Shown here one piece after another: positions 32,721-40,993 of a stretch of 41,197 bases of DNA (position 1 is its first letter; every line of letters begins with the position of its first letter). Made by a program: the position numbers and the translations under genes. Source of the stretch: Akkermansia sp. (lineage in GTDB: Bacteria; Verrucomicrobiota; Verrucomicrobiia; Verrucomicrobiales; Akkermansiaceae); NCBI GenBank assembly GCA_017517385.1, contig JAFWZG010000036.1, positions 1 to 41,197 of the forward strand, written 5' to 3'. The notes below the pieces were generated by a model, which saw only the letters and a list, made by a program, of their open reading frames with translations, did not search any database and was not told the origin of the DNA.

Positions 32721-33890
32721 ATGGGCAATTTTTCAAAATCGGAAAGGCGGAGACTTGACTCTATAGGTACTCTTTGGTTTAAAGGCCAACCATTCAAGAA
32801 AACTGACATTGTAGAAAGCGGCAAATACCCTTGTCTCCATTATGGCGAACTCTTTTCTAAGTATGGAGCAATTATCGATAGTGTCAGCTCACGTTGCGAT
32901 GTTCTCCCAAAAAGATTATCACAAAAGGGCGATATTCTCTTTCCTGCATCTGATGTCACTCCTGCAGGCCTGACACGGTGCTCAGCCATTATGCAGGAAG
33001 ATGTGATTCTTGGCGGTGATGTTATCGGGTTCCGCCCACAGACGGGTTTGAATCCGATATATCTTAGCTATGCTATACGTCACCAGAAAGGCCAATTGCT
33101 TCAACGTGTTACAGGAGCACTAATCAAACACATTTCCACCAAATCGCTCCAGTCAGTAATCATTCCCATTCATCCTATTGAAAGTCAAAATCGCTTTGAG
33201 AAGCAGGTCAGACACCTCAATCGGATTATCTCTCACCGCCGCGCCCAGCTTGCGAAGCTTGATGAGCTCGTCAAATGCCGATTTGTCGAGTTGTTTGGGG
33301 ATATGCGTGTTAATACACGTGGATGGGAAAATAAAACTCTTGGTGAAGCGTGTGATGTAAGGGATGGAACTCATGATTCACCCAAGTATCACACACATGG
33401 ATATCCTTTAGTAACATCAAAAAATGTAACTCAAGGAATTATCGATTTTGCTGATTGCAACCTGATAAGCGAAGAAGATTATGTGAAAATAAGTAAGCGG
33501 TCAAAGGTTGATAAAGGGGATATTATAATGCCTATGATTGGCACTGTTGGATGTCCTGTTATTGTTGAAAACGATGTCCCTTTCGCAATAAAAAATGTTG
33601 CTCTTATAAAATTTCCAGATAGAGCGCTTTTGCTAAATATTTTTGTAAAGCATTTATTGCTTTCATCCTACTTTGAAACGGAAGTTATGGATAAAGTGAG
33701 AGGAGGAACACAGAAATTTATCTCTCTTTCAGATATTCGAAAGCTGAGTGTATTTATTCCTCCTGTAGATTTACAGAACACCTTCGCCTCCTTCGTCCGT
33801 CGCATCGACAAATTACGCGTTAGCATACAGGCATCGCTGGACAAAACGCAGCAGCTCTTTGACAGCCTGATGCAAGAATATTTCGATTAA
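32721..33890 (+). CDS. hsdS: Type I restriction-modification specificity subunit, full-length (active copy)
   Basis: 389 residues from the ATG at 32721, chosen because AGGAG (32708-32712) sits 8 bp upstream and because it aligns with the start of the second copy; ATGs at 32715 and 32688 are alternatives. HsdS recognises DNA through two target-recognition domains. TRD1 spans ~1-165. The central conserved helix (HLNRIISHRRAQLAKLDELVKCRFVELFGD) spans ~165-195. TRD2 begins TLGEACDVRDGTHDSP. A C-terminal conserved helix ends the protein (FVRRIDKLRVSIQASLDKTQQLFDSLMQEYFD). The TRDs are AT-richer than hsdM. It directly follows hsdM and ends with a terminator. It shares three direct repeats with the second hsdS. 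Confidence 0.92.
   Translation: MGNFSKSERRRLDSIGTLWFKGQPFKKTDIVESGKYPCLHYGELFSKYGAIIDSVSSRCDVLPKRLSQKGDILFPASDVTPAGLTRCSAIMQEDVILGGDVIGFRPQTGLNPIYLSYAIRHQKGQLLQRVTGALIKHISTKSLQSVIIPIHPIESQNRFEKQVRHLNRIISHRRAQLAKLDELVKCRFVELFGDMRVNTRGWENKTLGEACDVRDGTHDSPKYHTHGYPLVTSKNVTQGIIDFADCNLISEEDYVKISKRSKVDKGDIIMPMIGTVGCPVIVENDVPFAIKNVALIKFPDRALLLNIFVKHLLLSSYFETEVMDKVRGGTQKFISLSDIRKLSVFIPPVDLQNTFASFVRRIDKLRVSIQASLDKTQQLFDSLMQEYFD
33261..33289 (+). repeat. Direct repeat R2, copy A (hsdS central helix)
   Basis: 29 identical bases with 35505-35533, encoding DELVKCRFV of the central conserved region. The preceding GAAGCT also matches, with one mismatch between. It separates TRD1 from TRD2 and is the natural crossover point for TRD exchange. 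Confidence 0.9.
33801..33818 (+). repeat. Direct repeat R3, copy A (hsdS 3' end)
   Basis: CGCATCGACAAATTACGC is identical to 36036-36053 and encodes RIDKLR after TRD2. Homology ends immediately after it. Confidence 0.85.
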
Positions 33891-33901
33891 ACCCCATTCT
33901 G

Positions 33902-33928
33902 AAGAGCCGGCATAAAGCCGGCTCTTTT
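33902..33928 (+). terminator. Terminator after hsdS1
   Basis: A 10-bp stem AAGAGCCGGC/GCCGGCTCTT (33902-33911 with 33917-33926) ends in TTTT. It closes the hsdM-hsdS1 transcript and overlaps the -35 box of the recombinase promoter. Confidence 0.85.
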
Positions 33929-33955
33929 GACAGTGTACTTCCCTTCTGCTATACT
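33927..33955 (+). promoter_or_regulatory. Consensus promoter of the recombinase
   Basis: TTGACA (33927-33932), a 17-bp spacer and TATACT (33950-33955), the strongest-looking promoter in the window. It drives the recombinase and probably also hsdS2, since no terminator lies between them. Confidence 0.8.
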
Positions 33956-33967
33956 CCCATGCTGCTT

Positions 33968-34951
33968 ATGAACACAAACAGCATGGACGAGAAGTTGGTG
34001 TATATTCTCAACGAAATGGCAGAATATCTGAGTGTTACACAAATGAAGAAACTACAGGATGTACTCCTGAAACACCTGAGCAACGGCAAAGAGCCCGCAT
34101 CCCCGGCAACAAATACGGAATACCTACAGCAATTCCTGAATGCCAAGCGTATAGAGGGCTGCTCAGAGCGCACCCTGCAATACTATCGCGTGACTGTGGA
34201 ACACATGCTGGCCAACATCTCCACCCCGGTCCGCCGCATCAACACCGATGAAATTCGCAGTTACCTCGTGAATTACCAAGCCCTGCGCCAATGCAGCAAG
34301 GTAACCGTGGATAATATTCGGCGCAACATATCCAGCTTTTTCTCATGGCTGGAAGAGGAAGACTGCATCCTGAAAAGCCCCATGCGCCGAATCCATAAAA
34401 TCAAAACCAAAACCGTGGTAAAAGAAATCATCAGTGATGAAAACATCGAGAGGCTGCGGGATGGATGCAGCGAAATAAGAGACTTGGCCATCGTAGATCT
34501 TCTCTATTCCACCGGCATACGAGTGGGAGAACTAGTCAACCTGAATATTGACGATATCAATTTTGAGCAAAGAGAGTGCATCGTTTTTGGCAAAGGAGAC
34601 AAAGAGCGCCGAGTGTACTTTGACGCCCGCACCAAGCTCCACCTTCTGCAGTACCTCTCTAAACGCCGGGATAAAAACCCGGCGCTCTTTGTCACGCTGG
34701 ATAATCCGCACGAGCGACTGAAAATAAGTGGCGTAGAAATACGCATGCGCCAGCTTGGCAAACGATTACAGCTGCCTCGCATACACCCGCACAAATTCCG
34801 CAGAAGCATGGCAACCCGAGCCATAGATAAAGGAATGCCCATCGAACAAGTGCAAAAAATCCTCGGGCATTCCCAGATTGACACCACCATGAAGTACGCC
34901 ATCGTGAACCAAAACAACGTCAAAATTTCCCACCAACGATTTATCGGTTAA
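33968..34951 (+). CDS. Tyrosine recombinase (XerC/D-like integrase) inside the hsd locus
   Basis: 327 residues from the ATG at 33968; the ATG at 33959 lies only 3 bp after the -10 box. It has a core-binding SAM-like domain (~50-140: YLQQFLNAKRIEGCSERTLQYYR) and a catalytic domain with R185 (TGIRVGELV), a Lys in GKGDKERR, H275 and R278 (HPHKFRRS), H301 (LGHS) and the nucleophile Y310 (MKYA). All catalytic positions are present, so it should be active. Similar recombinases sit beside hsdS genes in phase-variable type I systems and catalyse exchange of specificity domains. Its likely targets are the repeats shared by the two hsdS genes. Confidence 0.93.
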   Translation: MNTNSMDEKLVYILNEMAEYLSVTQMKKLQDVLLKHLSNGKEPASPATNTEYLQQFLNAKRIEGCSERTLQYYRVTVEHMLANISTPVRRINTDEIRSYLVNYQALRQCSKVTVDNIRRNISSFFSWLEEEDCILKSPMRRIHKIKTKTVVKEIISDENIERLRDGCSEIRDLAIVDLLYSTGIRVGELVNLNIDDINFEQRECIVFGKGDKERRVYFDARTKLHLLQYLSKRRDKNPALFVTLDNPHERLKISGVEIRMRQLGKRLQLPRIHPHKFRRSMATRAIDKGMPIEQVQKILGHSQIDTTMKYAIVNQNNVKISHQRFIG

Positions 34952-34961
34952 AAGATAACCG

Positions 34962-34979
34962 CAAATCTGACTTTGTAGG
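34962..34979 (+). repeat. Direct repeat R1, copy B (before hsdS2)
   Basis: This is identical to 32693-32710. Here it is out of context: it carries the remnant of the hsdM 3' end (Gln-Ile-stop codons) in front of hsdS2. Confidence 0.9.
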
Positions 34980-34985
34980 GGTAGT

Positions 34986-36062
34986 ATGGCTCGTTACCGA
35001 CTTGGTTCAATCTGTCAAATCATTTCAGGAAGCACACCTAAAACAGGCGTGCAGGAGTATTGGAATGGCGACAAGAAGTGGATTACACCTGCTGAACTTT
35101 CTGAATCTGACTACATCATCTATGATACAGAAAGAAAACTCACTGAGGCTGGCGTAAGATCAGCAGGGTTAACACCTCTTCCGAAAGGAACTGTTATCCT
35201 TTCTTCTAGGGCGCCCATTGGCAAGGTCGCTATTGCCGGGTGCGAGATGTATTGTAATCAAGGGTTCAAGAACTTTGTATGCTCAAATATAATCAACAAC
35301 AAGTATTTGTATTGGTATTTGAAGAGCAAAACAGATTTTCTCAATTCGTTAGGAAGAGGAGCAACATTCAAGGAAATATCAAAATCGACTGTAGCAGATA
35401 TTGAACTCGATATCCCCGAACTTTCAGAGCAGTCTAAAAGAGTTGCACATTTAGAAAAAATTCAGTCAATAATCGCCAGCCGGCGGGTTCAGCTTACGAA
35501 GCTGGATGAGCTCGTCAAATGCCGATTTGTCGAAATGTTTGGAGTAATAATACCTGATAATACCTATGTAAAATTAGGCGATGTTTGCGACATAGAACGA
35601 GGTGGTTCACCACGCCCAATCGCAAACTATATTACAAACGAAGATAATGGAATCAATTGGATTAAAATAGGAGATACAACTACAGATAGATACATTCGCA
35701 GCGCGGCTGAAAAAATCAGACCAGAAGGAGCTAGAAAATCACGATTTGTATACGAAGGCGATTTATTGTTATCTAATTCAATGAGTTTTGGGCATCCTTT
35801 TATTTTGAAGATAAACGGATGCATACATGACGGATGGCTTGTATTACATTTTGAGAAAAGCATATTAAATACAATTTATTTGCAATCATATCTTTCGATG
35901 CCAGAAGTATACAATATTTTTTCGAACATGGCTGTTGGAGGTGTTGTAAATAATCTCAACAAAGACATGGTAAAAAAATTACCTATTCTTGTACCTCCTA
36001 TGAGCCTTCAAGAAAAATTTGAAACTTTCGTCCAACGCATCGACAAATTACGCTTTAAGTAA
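34986..36062 (+). CDS. hsdS: Second type I specificity gene, C-terminally short (alternative cassette)
   Basis: 358 residues. It has the same architecture as the first hsdS: TRD1 (~1-160), a central conserved helix (IIASRRVQLTKLDELVKCRFVEMFG) and TRD2 (VKLGDVCDIERGGSPRP onward). Both TRDs differ from hsdS1 in sequence. It ends RIDKLRFK, lacking the ~25-residue C-terminal conserved helix (SIQASLDKTQQ...) of hsdS1, so it may bind HsdM poorly. It most likely serves as a storage copy, though expression from the recombinase promoter 35 bp before its start is possible. The start is fixed by an in-frame stop just upstream and by repeat R1. Confidence 0.88.
   Translation: MARYRLGSICQIISGSTPKTGVQEYWNGDKKWITPAELSESDYIIYDTERKLTEAGVRSAGLTPLPKGTVILSSRAPIGKVAIAGCEMYCNQGFKNFVCSNIINNKYLYWYLKSKTDFLNSLGRGATFKEISKSTVADIELDIPELSEQSKRVAHLEKIQSIIASRRVQLTKLDELVKCRFVEMFGVIIPDNTYVKLGDVCDIERGGSPRPIANYITNEDNGINWIKIGDTTTDRYIRSAAEKIRPEGARKSRFVYEGDLLLSNSMSFGHPFILKINGCIHDGWLVLHFEKSILNTIYLQSYLSMPEVYNIFSNMAVGGVVNNLNKDMVKKLPILVPPMSLQEKFETFVQRIDKLRFK
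35505..35533 (+). repeat. Direct repeat R2, copy B
   Basis: Partner of 33261-33289; 29 identical bases in the same orientation, 2244 bp apart. Confidence 0.9.
36036..36053 (+). repeat. Direct repeat R3, copy B
   Basis: Partner of 33801-33818, at the very 3' end of hsdS2; the stop codon follows three codons later. Confidence 0.85.
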
Positions 36063-36092
36063 CATTTCTTCGGACGATACATAGGAATGAGC

Positions 36093-36121
36093 TTGCTCTG
36101 AGAGTGAAAATATGGTAGAAG
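36093..36121 (+). promoter_or_regulatory. Possible hsdR promoter
   Basis: TTGCTC (36093-36098), a 17-bp spacer and TAGAAG (36116-36121), 35 bp before the hsdR ATG. Expression of hsdR would then be independent of hsdM and hsdS. Confidence 0.4.
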
Positions 36122-36155
36122 GGTCTAGATTTCAACTATATACCGAACTATAAAG

Positions 36156-39100
36156 ATGAGCAGCCCTACGGGAAATTTTGTTTTTCTGCTTGCAGAGCCG
36201 CGTTTTAAGCACTTTGCAGAAATAGCGATAGCAGCAGAGCGAGTACTGGTGCACGACCGGGCGTCTGCCATCATCAATTGCCGCAGAGCGCTGGAATGCG
36301 CCGTGCGCTGGCTGTATTCCGTCGACACCGCCTTAGTAGAGCCATGGAAAGACAATCTGGCGGGCATGCTAAGCACTCCGGAGTTCCGCAAGCTGATAGG
36401 CGAGCACGTATACAAACGCCTGGAATACATACGCAACCTAGGCAACAAAGCCGCGCACAGCAACTACAATTTCAAAGAAGAAGAAGCGCTGCTGTGCTTG
36501 GAGCAGTTACACATTCTGATGAGCTTCATGGCACGCTGCTACAGCAAGGTGAAGCCTAAAGGGAACTTTAACGCTGAACTAGCAAAAACAGCCGGCTGCA
36601 CAGCACAACAGGCTGAACCCATTGAAAGCAAGCCGGATCCGCGCTTGGAGGAATTGCTGCGAGAGAACGCCGCCCTGAAAGAACAGCTGACGGCCCAGCG
36701 CAAGGAGGAACAGAAGCACATAGAAAATGAGCCCCCGGAGCTTTGCGAATACAAGACCCGCAAGCTCTACATCGATGCCATGCTGATGAATGCAGGCTGG
36801 GTGGAAGGCCGGGACTGGATAAACGAAGTCGAATTAAGCGGCATGCCCAACAAAGCGGGCAAAGGCTACGCGGACTATGTGCTTTACGACAAAGCGGGGC
36901 TGGCGCTTGCCGTGGTCGAGGCCAAGAAAACAAGCATAGGAGTGGAGCAAGGGCGGCAGCAGGCCAAGCTGTATGCGGACCTCATTGAACGGCAGCAAGG
37001 AATACGCCCGGTCATATTCCTCACCAATGGTTTTGACACCTACATCATCGATAACCAATACCAAGAGCGCCGCGTGGCTGAGATATATTCTCGCCGGGAC
37101 CTAGAGAAACTGCACAATCTTCGGCGCACCCGCCTGAGCCTGAAGCATGCCGAGGTGGACAGCAAGATAGCAGGCCGCTACTATCAAAAAGAAGCCATCA
37201 AGGCAACATGCCAAGCTTTTGATGAAGAGAACCGCCGAAAGGCTCTGCTTGTAATGGCCACCGGCTCCGGCAAAACCCGCACTGTGATAGCCCTGTGCAA
37301 AGTACTGCTACAGATGGGCTGGGTGAAAAACATCCTCTTTTTGGCTGACCGCACAGCCCTTGTCACGCAAGCGAAGCGAGCCTTCAGTAACATGCTGCCG
37401 GAGCTGAGCCTGACCAACTTGGTGGAAGAGAAAGATAATCTCACTGCCCGCTGTGTATTCTCCACCTACAACACGATGATGAATTGCATCGATAACGCCC
37501 AAGATGAGGAGGGGAATCGCCTTTTTACCTGTGGCCATTTTGACTTATTGATATGTGATGAAGCCCACCGCTCCATATACAATAAATACCGAGACATATT
37601 CAACTACTTTGATTCACCGCTTGTAGGCCTGACAGCCACACCAAAAGATGATATTGACAAAAACACATACGGAATCTTTGAGCTGGAAGCCGGAGTACCC
37701 ACCTATGGCTATGATTTAGCCCAAGCTGTCAAAGACGGCTACTTGGTGGACTATGTAACAATCGAGTCCAAGCTGAAACTCATGAGCGATGGCATCGTGT
37801 ACGACGAGCTCAGCGATGAAGAAAAAGAGGAGTACGAACAGACCTTTACAGATGAGGAAGGCCAGCTTCCGGAAAAAATCGAAGCCTCGGCCCTGAACAG
37901 TCGCGTATTTAACACGGATACCATCCGGCACGTACTGAGCATCCTCATGCAACAGGGCATACGCGTGGACTACGGCAACAAAATTGCTAAAAGCATCATC
38001 TTCGCCAGGAACCACGCCCATGCGGAAAAGATACTGGAGGTATTTAACCGCGAGTACCCGCAGCTCACCGGACAAGCCATGGTAATAGATAATTACCTGA
38101 ATTATGCCCAAAGCGCCATTGATGATTTTTCTAATCCCGGCAAATTGCCGCAAATAGCCATTACGGTAGACATGCTGGACACCGGCATAGATGTGCCGGA
38201 GGTGGCCAATCTCGTATTCTTCAAAAAGGTGATGAGCCGAGCCAAGTTCTGGCAAATGATAGGCCGCGGCACGCGTCTATGCCCCGGCCTGCTGGATGGA
38301 GCGGACAAAAAGGAGTTCTTCATTTTTGACTTCTGCAGCAACTTTGAGTTCTTCCGGCTGAACGCAAAAGGAAAAGAATCCGCCTCTGTCACCACCATCC
38401 AAGGCGCCCTGTTCACTCTCAAGGCTCAAATCATTTCACGCCTGCAAGGCCTCAACTACCAAACGGAAGATTTAACAGAGTTCCGTGAGCGCCTTGTGCA
38501 GGAAATGCTCAGCAAGGTGCAGAAGCTCAATCGTGACAACTTTGCCGTGCATCAACACCTGCGCATCGTGGAACAATATGCACGCCCCGAGGGCTACCAA
38601 TCCCTATCATACGAAGATACGGAAAATATACGGCACGAATTGGCCCCGCTCATCGACCCCGAACCGGACGAGGCTAGTGCCCTTCGCTTTGATGCCCTGA
38701 TGTACGGCATAGAACAGGCCTATCTGGCCGGAGAAAAAGAGCCCCAAGCCCGACGCCGCAAAGAAATCCGCTCTAAAGTGGCGGCGATCTCCACCGTGTC
38801 CAACATCCCCGAAATCGCGGCAAAGAAAGCTCTCATCGAGACCATACTCCAGACGCAATATCTGGAAAATGCGGATGTGAATGCCTTTGAACACATCCGC
38901 ACACAGCTGCGCGAACTCATGAAGTACCTGCCCCGGGAAAGCAGGCGCTACGACACGAACTTTGACGACGAAGTTATCGAAACCATCCATGGGCACGATA
39001 AACCGGAAGACGACTTACTGAAAACCTACCGTGAAAAAGCGGAGTCCTACCTGAAAAAACATCTGGACTCCGTGGTTATCTCAAAATTGAAGAATAACAT

Positions 39101-39488
39101 AGCCCTCACGGCAGCTGATATGAAGGAGTTAGAGCGCATCTTGTGGCACGAAGTCGGCACCCGTGAAGCTTACGAAGAAGAATGCGGAGAAAACATGCCC
39201 TTAGGCGAGTTTGTGCGCAGCATCGTGGGGCTGGAAATGTCCGCAGCCAAAGCCGCTTTTGCCAGATTTCTGGACGATAACCATCTCAATGCCGCTCAGA
39301 TTTATTTCGTGAATCGCATTATTGAGTTCATCGTACAAAACGGACTGATGAAAGATATGCGAGTACTCATGGCACCACCCTTTACAAATAAGGGGGACAT
39401 CGTGGGGCTTTTTTCCCATAATATGCCCCTCCTGCTTGAAATACGCAAGACCATTGAAAGTATCAACGCCACGGCCGGAGTAGCATAG
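36156..39488 (+). CDS. hsdR: Type I restriction endonuclease subunit HsdR
   Basis: 1110 residues. The motor and nuclease subunit of the R2M2S complex, it translocates DNA and cuts at a distance from unmethylated sites. The N-terminal ~150 residues (ALECAVRWLYSVD ... LGNKAAHSNYNF) look like a DUF4145 helical domain. A PD-(D/E)xK nuclease follows with D240, E255 and K257 (ADYVLYD ... VVEAKKT). The helicase has Walker A ATGSGKT (from 368), DEAH (from 468), LTATPKDD and the motif VI-like QMIGRGTRL (from 700). The helical C-terminal part would contact HsdM. There is no frameshift or missing catalytic residue. It is separated from hsdM by the shuffling cassette. Confidence 0.95.
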   Translation: MSSPTGNFVFLLAEPRFKHFAEIAIAAERVLVHDRASAIINCRRALECAVRWLYSVDTALVEPWKDNLAGMLSTPEFRKLIGEHVYKRLEYIRNLGNKAAHSNYNFKEEEALLCLEQLHILMSFMARCYSKVKPKGNFNAELAKTAGCTAQQAEPIESKPDPRLEELLRENAALKEQLTAQRKEEQKHIENEPPELCEYKTRKLYIDAMLMNAGWVEGRDWINEVELSGMPNKAGKGYADYVLYDKAGLALAVVEAKKTSIGVEQGRQQAKLYADLIERQQGIRPVIFLTNGFDTYIIDNQYQERRVAEIYSRRDLEKLHNLRRTRLSLKHAEVDSKIAGRYYQKEAIKATCQAFDEENRRKALLVMATGSGKTRTVIALCKVLLQMGWVKNILFLADRTALVTQAKRAFSNMLPELSLTNLVEEKDNLTARCVFSTYNTMMNCIDNAQDEEGNRLFTCGHFDLLICDEAHRSIYNKYRDIFNYFDSPLVGLTATPKDDIDKNTYGIFELEAGVPTYGYDLAQAVKDGYLVDYVTIESKLKLMSDGIVYDELSDEEKEEYEQTFTDEEGQLPEKIEASALNSRVFNTDTIRHVLSILMQQGIRVDYGNKIAKSIIFARNHAHAEKILEVFNREYPQLTGQAMVIDNYLNYAQSAIDDFSNPGKLPQIAITVDMLDTGIDVPEVANLVFFKKVMSRAKFWQMIGRGTRLCPGLLDGADKKEFFIFDFCSNFEFFRLNAKGKESASVTTIQGALFTLKAQIISRLQGLNYQTEDLTEFRERLVQEMLSKVQKLNRDNFAVHQHLRIVEQYARPEGYQSLSYEDTENIRHELAPLIDPEPDEASALRFDALMYGIEQAYLAGEKEPQARRRKEIRSKVAAISTVSNIPEIAAKKALIETILQTQYLENADVNAFEHIRTQLRELMKYLPRESRRYDTNFDDEVIETIHGHDKPEDDLLKTYREKAESYLKKHLDSVVISKLKNNIALTAADMKELERILWHEVGTREAYEEECGENMPLGEFVRSIVGLEMSAAKAAFARFLDDNHLNAAQIYFVNRIIEFIVQNGLMKDMRVLMAPPFTNKGDIVGLFSHNMPLLLEIRKTIESINATAGVA

Positions 39489-39546
39489 CCCCTCAGCCCC
39501 CATAGTTAAAAAAATCAGCCTAGCCAGGACGAGCGGCAATTTCGCC

Positions 39547-39574
39547 TTGACGGCTCGCTCACGGGTAGTATAAT
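39547..39574 (+). promoter_or_regulatory. patB promoter
   Basis: TTGACG (39547-39552), a 16-bp spacer and TATAAT (39569-39574), 26 bp before the ATG at 39601. It lies in the gap after hsdR. Confidence 0.75.
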
Positions 39575-39600
39575 CAAGGCGAAACTGAGAACCATCTGTT

Positions 39601-40755
39601 ATGATACGCTTTGCCTCGACTGATTGCCGCCGCGAAACCGGCAACATTAAGTGGGACCTGCAAGGGCCTCTGCCCTTCGGTATAGCTGATATGGACATCG
39701 AGAGCCCGCCCTGCGTGGTGGATGCCCTGCAAGCGCGCCTGAACCACCGTTTCTATGGCTATGCCTTCATGACGGATGAACTGCGCGCCGCCATCACCAC
39801 CTATCTGGTGAAGAAGCACGGCGTCACGAATGCCGCTCCCGAGTGGCTGCACGAGCTGCCCGGCTGCGTGCCCGCCTTCACTCTGGTGACCCGCACTGTA
39901 TGCCCCGAACCGCAGCACGAAGTCATGGTGTGCTCCCCCACATACCCGCCCATGCTGCACTGCCATGAGGACGCCCGCTGCAGCCTGCTCAGCGTACCCT
40001 TCAAGTATACCGGCCAGCGCTGGGAGTTTGACTGGGAGGCCATGGAGGCCGCCGTCACCCCGAACACAAAACTCTTCCTGCTCTGCAACCCGCACAACCC
40101 CCTCGGCCGCGCCTGGAGCCGCGAGGAAATGGAGCGCGTGGCGGACTTCTGCGAGCGCCATGACCTCATCCTCTGCTCGGATGAAATCCACTGCGACCTC
40201 GTGCTGGATGAGGACAAGCAGCACGTCTGCGCCCTCACCCTCTCCGAGCGCATGCAGCAGCGCACCGTCATGCTCAGCGCCCCCAGCAAGACCTTCAACA
40301 TCGCCGGCATCTGCTTCACCTACATGGCCGTGCCGAATGCCGAGCTCCGCGCCGCCATCCGCAAGACCCAAGGGCACAGTCTCCCCACCCTGAACGTCTT
40401 CGCCTATGCCGCCTCCCTCGCCGCCTACACCTCCGGCTGGGAATGGCACGAGCAGCTCCTGCGCACCCTCCGCGCCAACCGTCAATTCGTCGTGGACTAC
40501 ATCGCCCGCGAGCTCCCCATGCTCAAGACCCGCCACCAAGAGGCCACCTATCTGGCATGGATTGATTGCTCCGCCCTCGGTGTGGACAGCCCCCACGCAT
40601 TCTTCCGTGAGAAAGCAGGCGTGTACTTGGATAACGGCGCCAACTTTGGTGATTCCCAGTGCGTGCGCCTGAACTTTGCCACCTCCCCGGAAATGCTCCG
40701 CACCGGCTTGGATGCTATCCGAGATGCCGTCCTGGCCCACTTGGCAAGCAAGTAA
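39601..40755 (+). CDS. patB: PatB/MalY-type PLP aminotransferase (putative cystathionine beta-lyase)
   Basis: 384 residues, a fold-type I PLP enzyme. Family signatures are WDLQGPLPFGIADMDIESPP at the N-terminus, NPHNPLGRAWSREEM, SDEIHCDLVLD, and the PLP lysine K230 in SAPSKTFNIAG; an Arg in VRLNFA binds the substrate carboxylate. PatB/MalY enzymes cleave C-S bonds (cystathionine to homocysteine) and some act as aminotransferases, so the exact reaction cannot be told from sequence. It is monocistronic with its own promoter and a strong terminator at 40994. Confidence 0.92.
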   Translation: MIRFASTDCRRETGNIKWDLQGPLPFGIADMDIESPPCVVDALQARLNHRFYGYAFMTDELRAAITTYLVKKHGVTNAAPEWLHELPGCVPAFTLVTRTVCPEPQHEVMVCSPTYPPMLHCHEDARCSLLSVPFKYTGQRWEFDWEAMEAAVTPNTKLFLLCNPHNPLGRAWSREEMERVADFCERHDLILCSDEIHCDLVLDEDKQHVCALTLSERMQQRTVMLSAPSKTFNIAGICFTYMAVPNAELRAAIRKTQGHSLPTLNVFAYAASLAAYTSGWEWHEQLLRTLRANRQFVVDYIARELPMLKTRHQEATYLAWIDCSALGVDSPHAFFREKAGVYLDNGANFGDSQCVRLNFATSPEMLRTGLDAIRDAVLAHLASK

Positions 40756-40783
40756 TCCCCCCCTTATATATAACATAGTAAGC

Positions 40784-40941
40784 CACATGTGTCCCAAAGA
40801 TTACAGAAAAAGGGCACCAAACGACATATAGTCAGCGTATTCTGCTTTCATTTCTGCGCTGGGGTATCACGAACCTAACCATCAGCAGTAAGCGTTCAGT
40901 TATCCAATATCCGGCGTTAGCCGCTAATCCTTAATTCGTAA
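40784..40941. repeat. 158-bp repeat, copy A
   Basis: It begins CACATGTGTCCCAAAG and ends TTAATTCGTAA. It aligns without gaps to copy B at an offset of exactly 256 bp. Conserved blocks are at 40784-40799, 40832-40838 (TCAGCGT), 40862-40869 (GGGTATCA), about 40902-40926 (including a CGGC-GTTA-GCCG hairpin) and 40931-40941; the sequence between blocks is diverged. No ORF lies in it. Confidence 0.75.
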
Positions 40942-40960
40942 ATCTAAAATCGTAAATACG

Positions 40961-40984
40961 CGTGTCCCAAATCTTTGGGACACG
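40961..40984. repeat. Palindrome carrying the GTGTCCCAAA word
   Basis: CGTGTCCCAAA-TC-TTTGGGACACG is a perfect 11-bp stem. The same GTGTCCCAAA word opens both copies of the 158-bp repeat (40789 and 41045). It may be a recognition site for a repeat-binding factor, or part of an RNA structure. Confidence 0.7.
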
Positions 40985-40993
40985 TATGATAGT

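Noticed and set aside
32693..36053. Classical inversion-type hsdS shufflon
   Set aside because: All shared repeats between the two hsdS genes are direct; no inverted partner was found in the window.
39574..40797. 407-residue minus-strand frame
   Set aside because: Antisense to patB with its PLP lysine motif; high-GC codon shadow.
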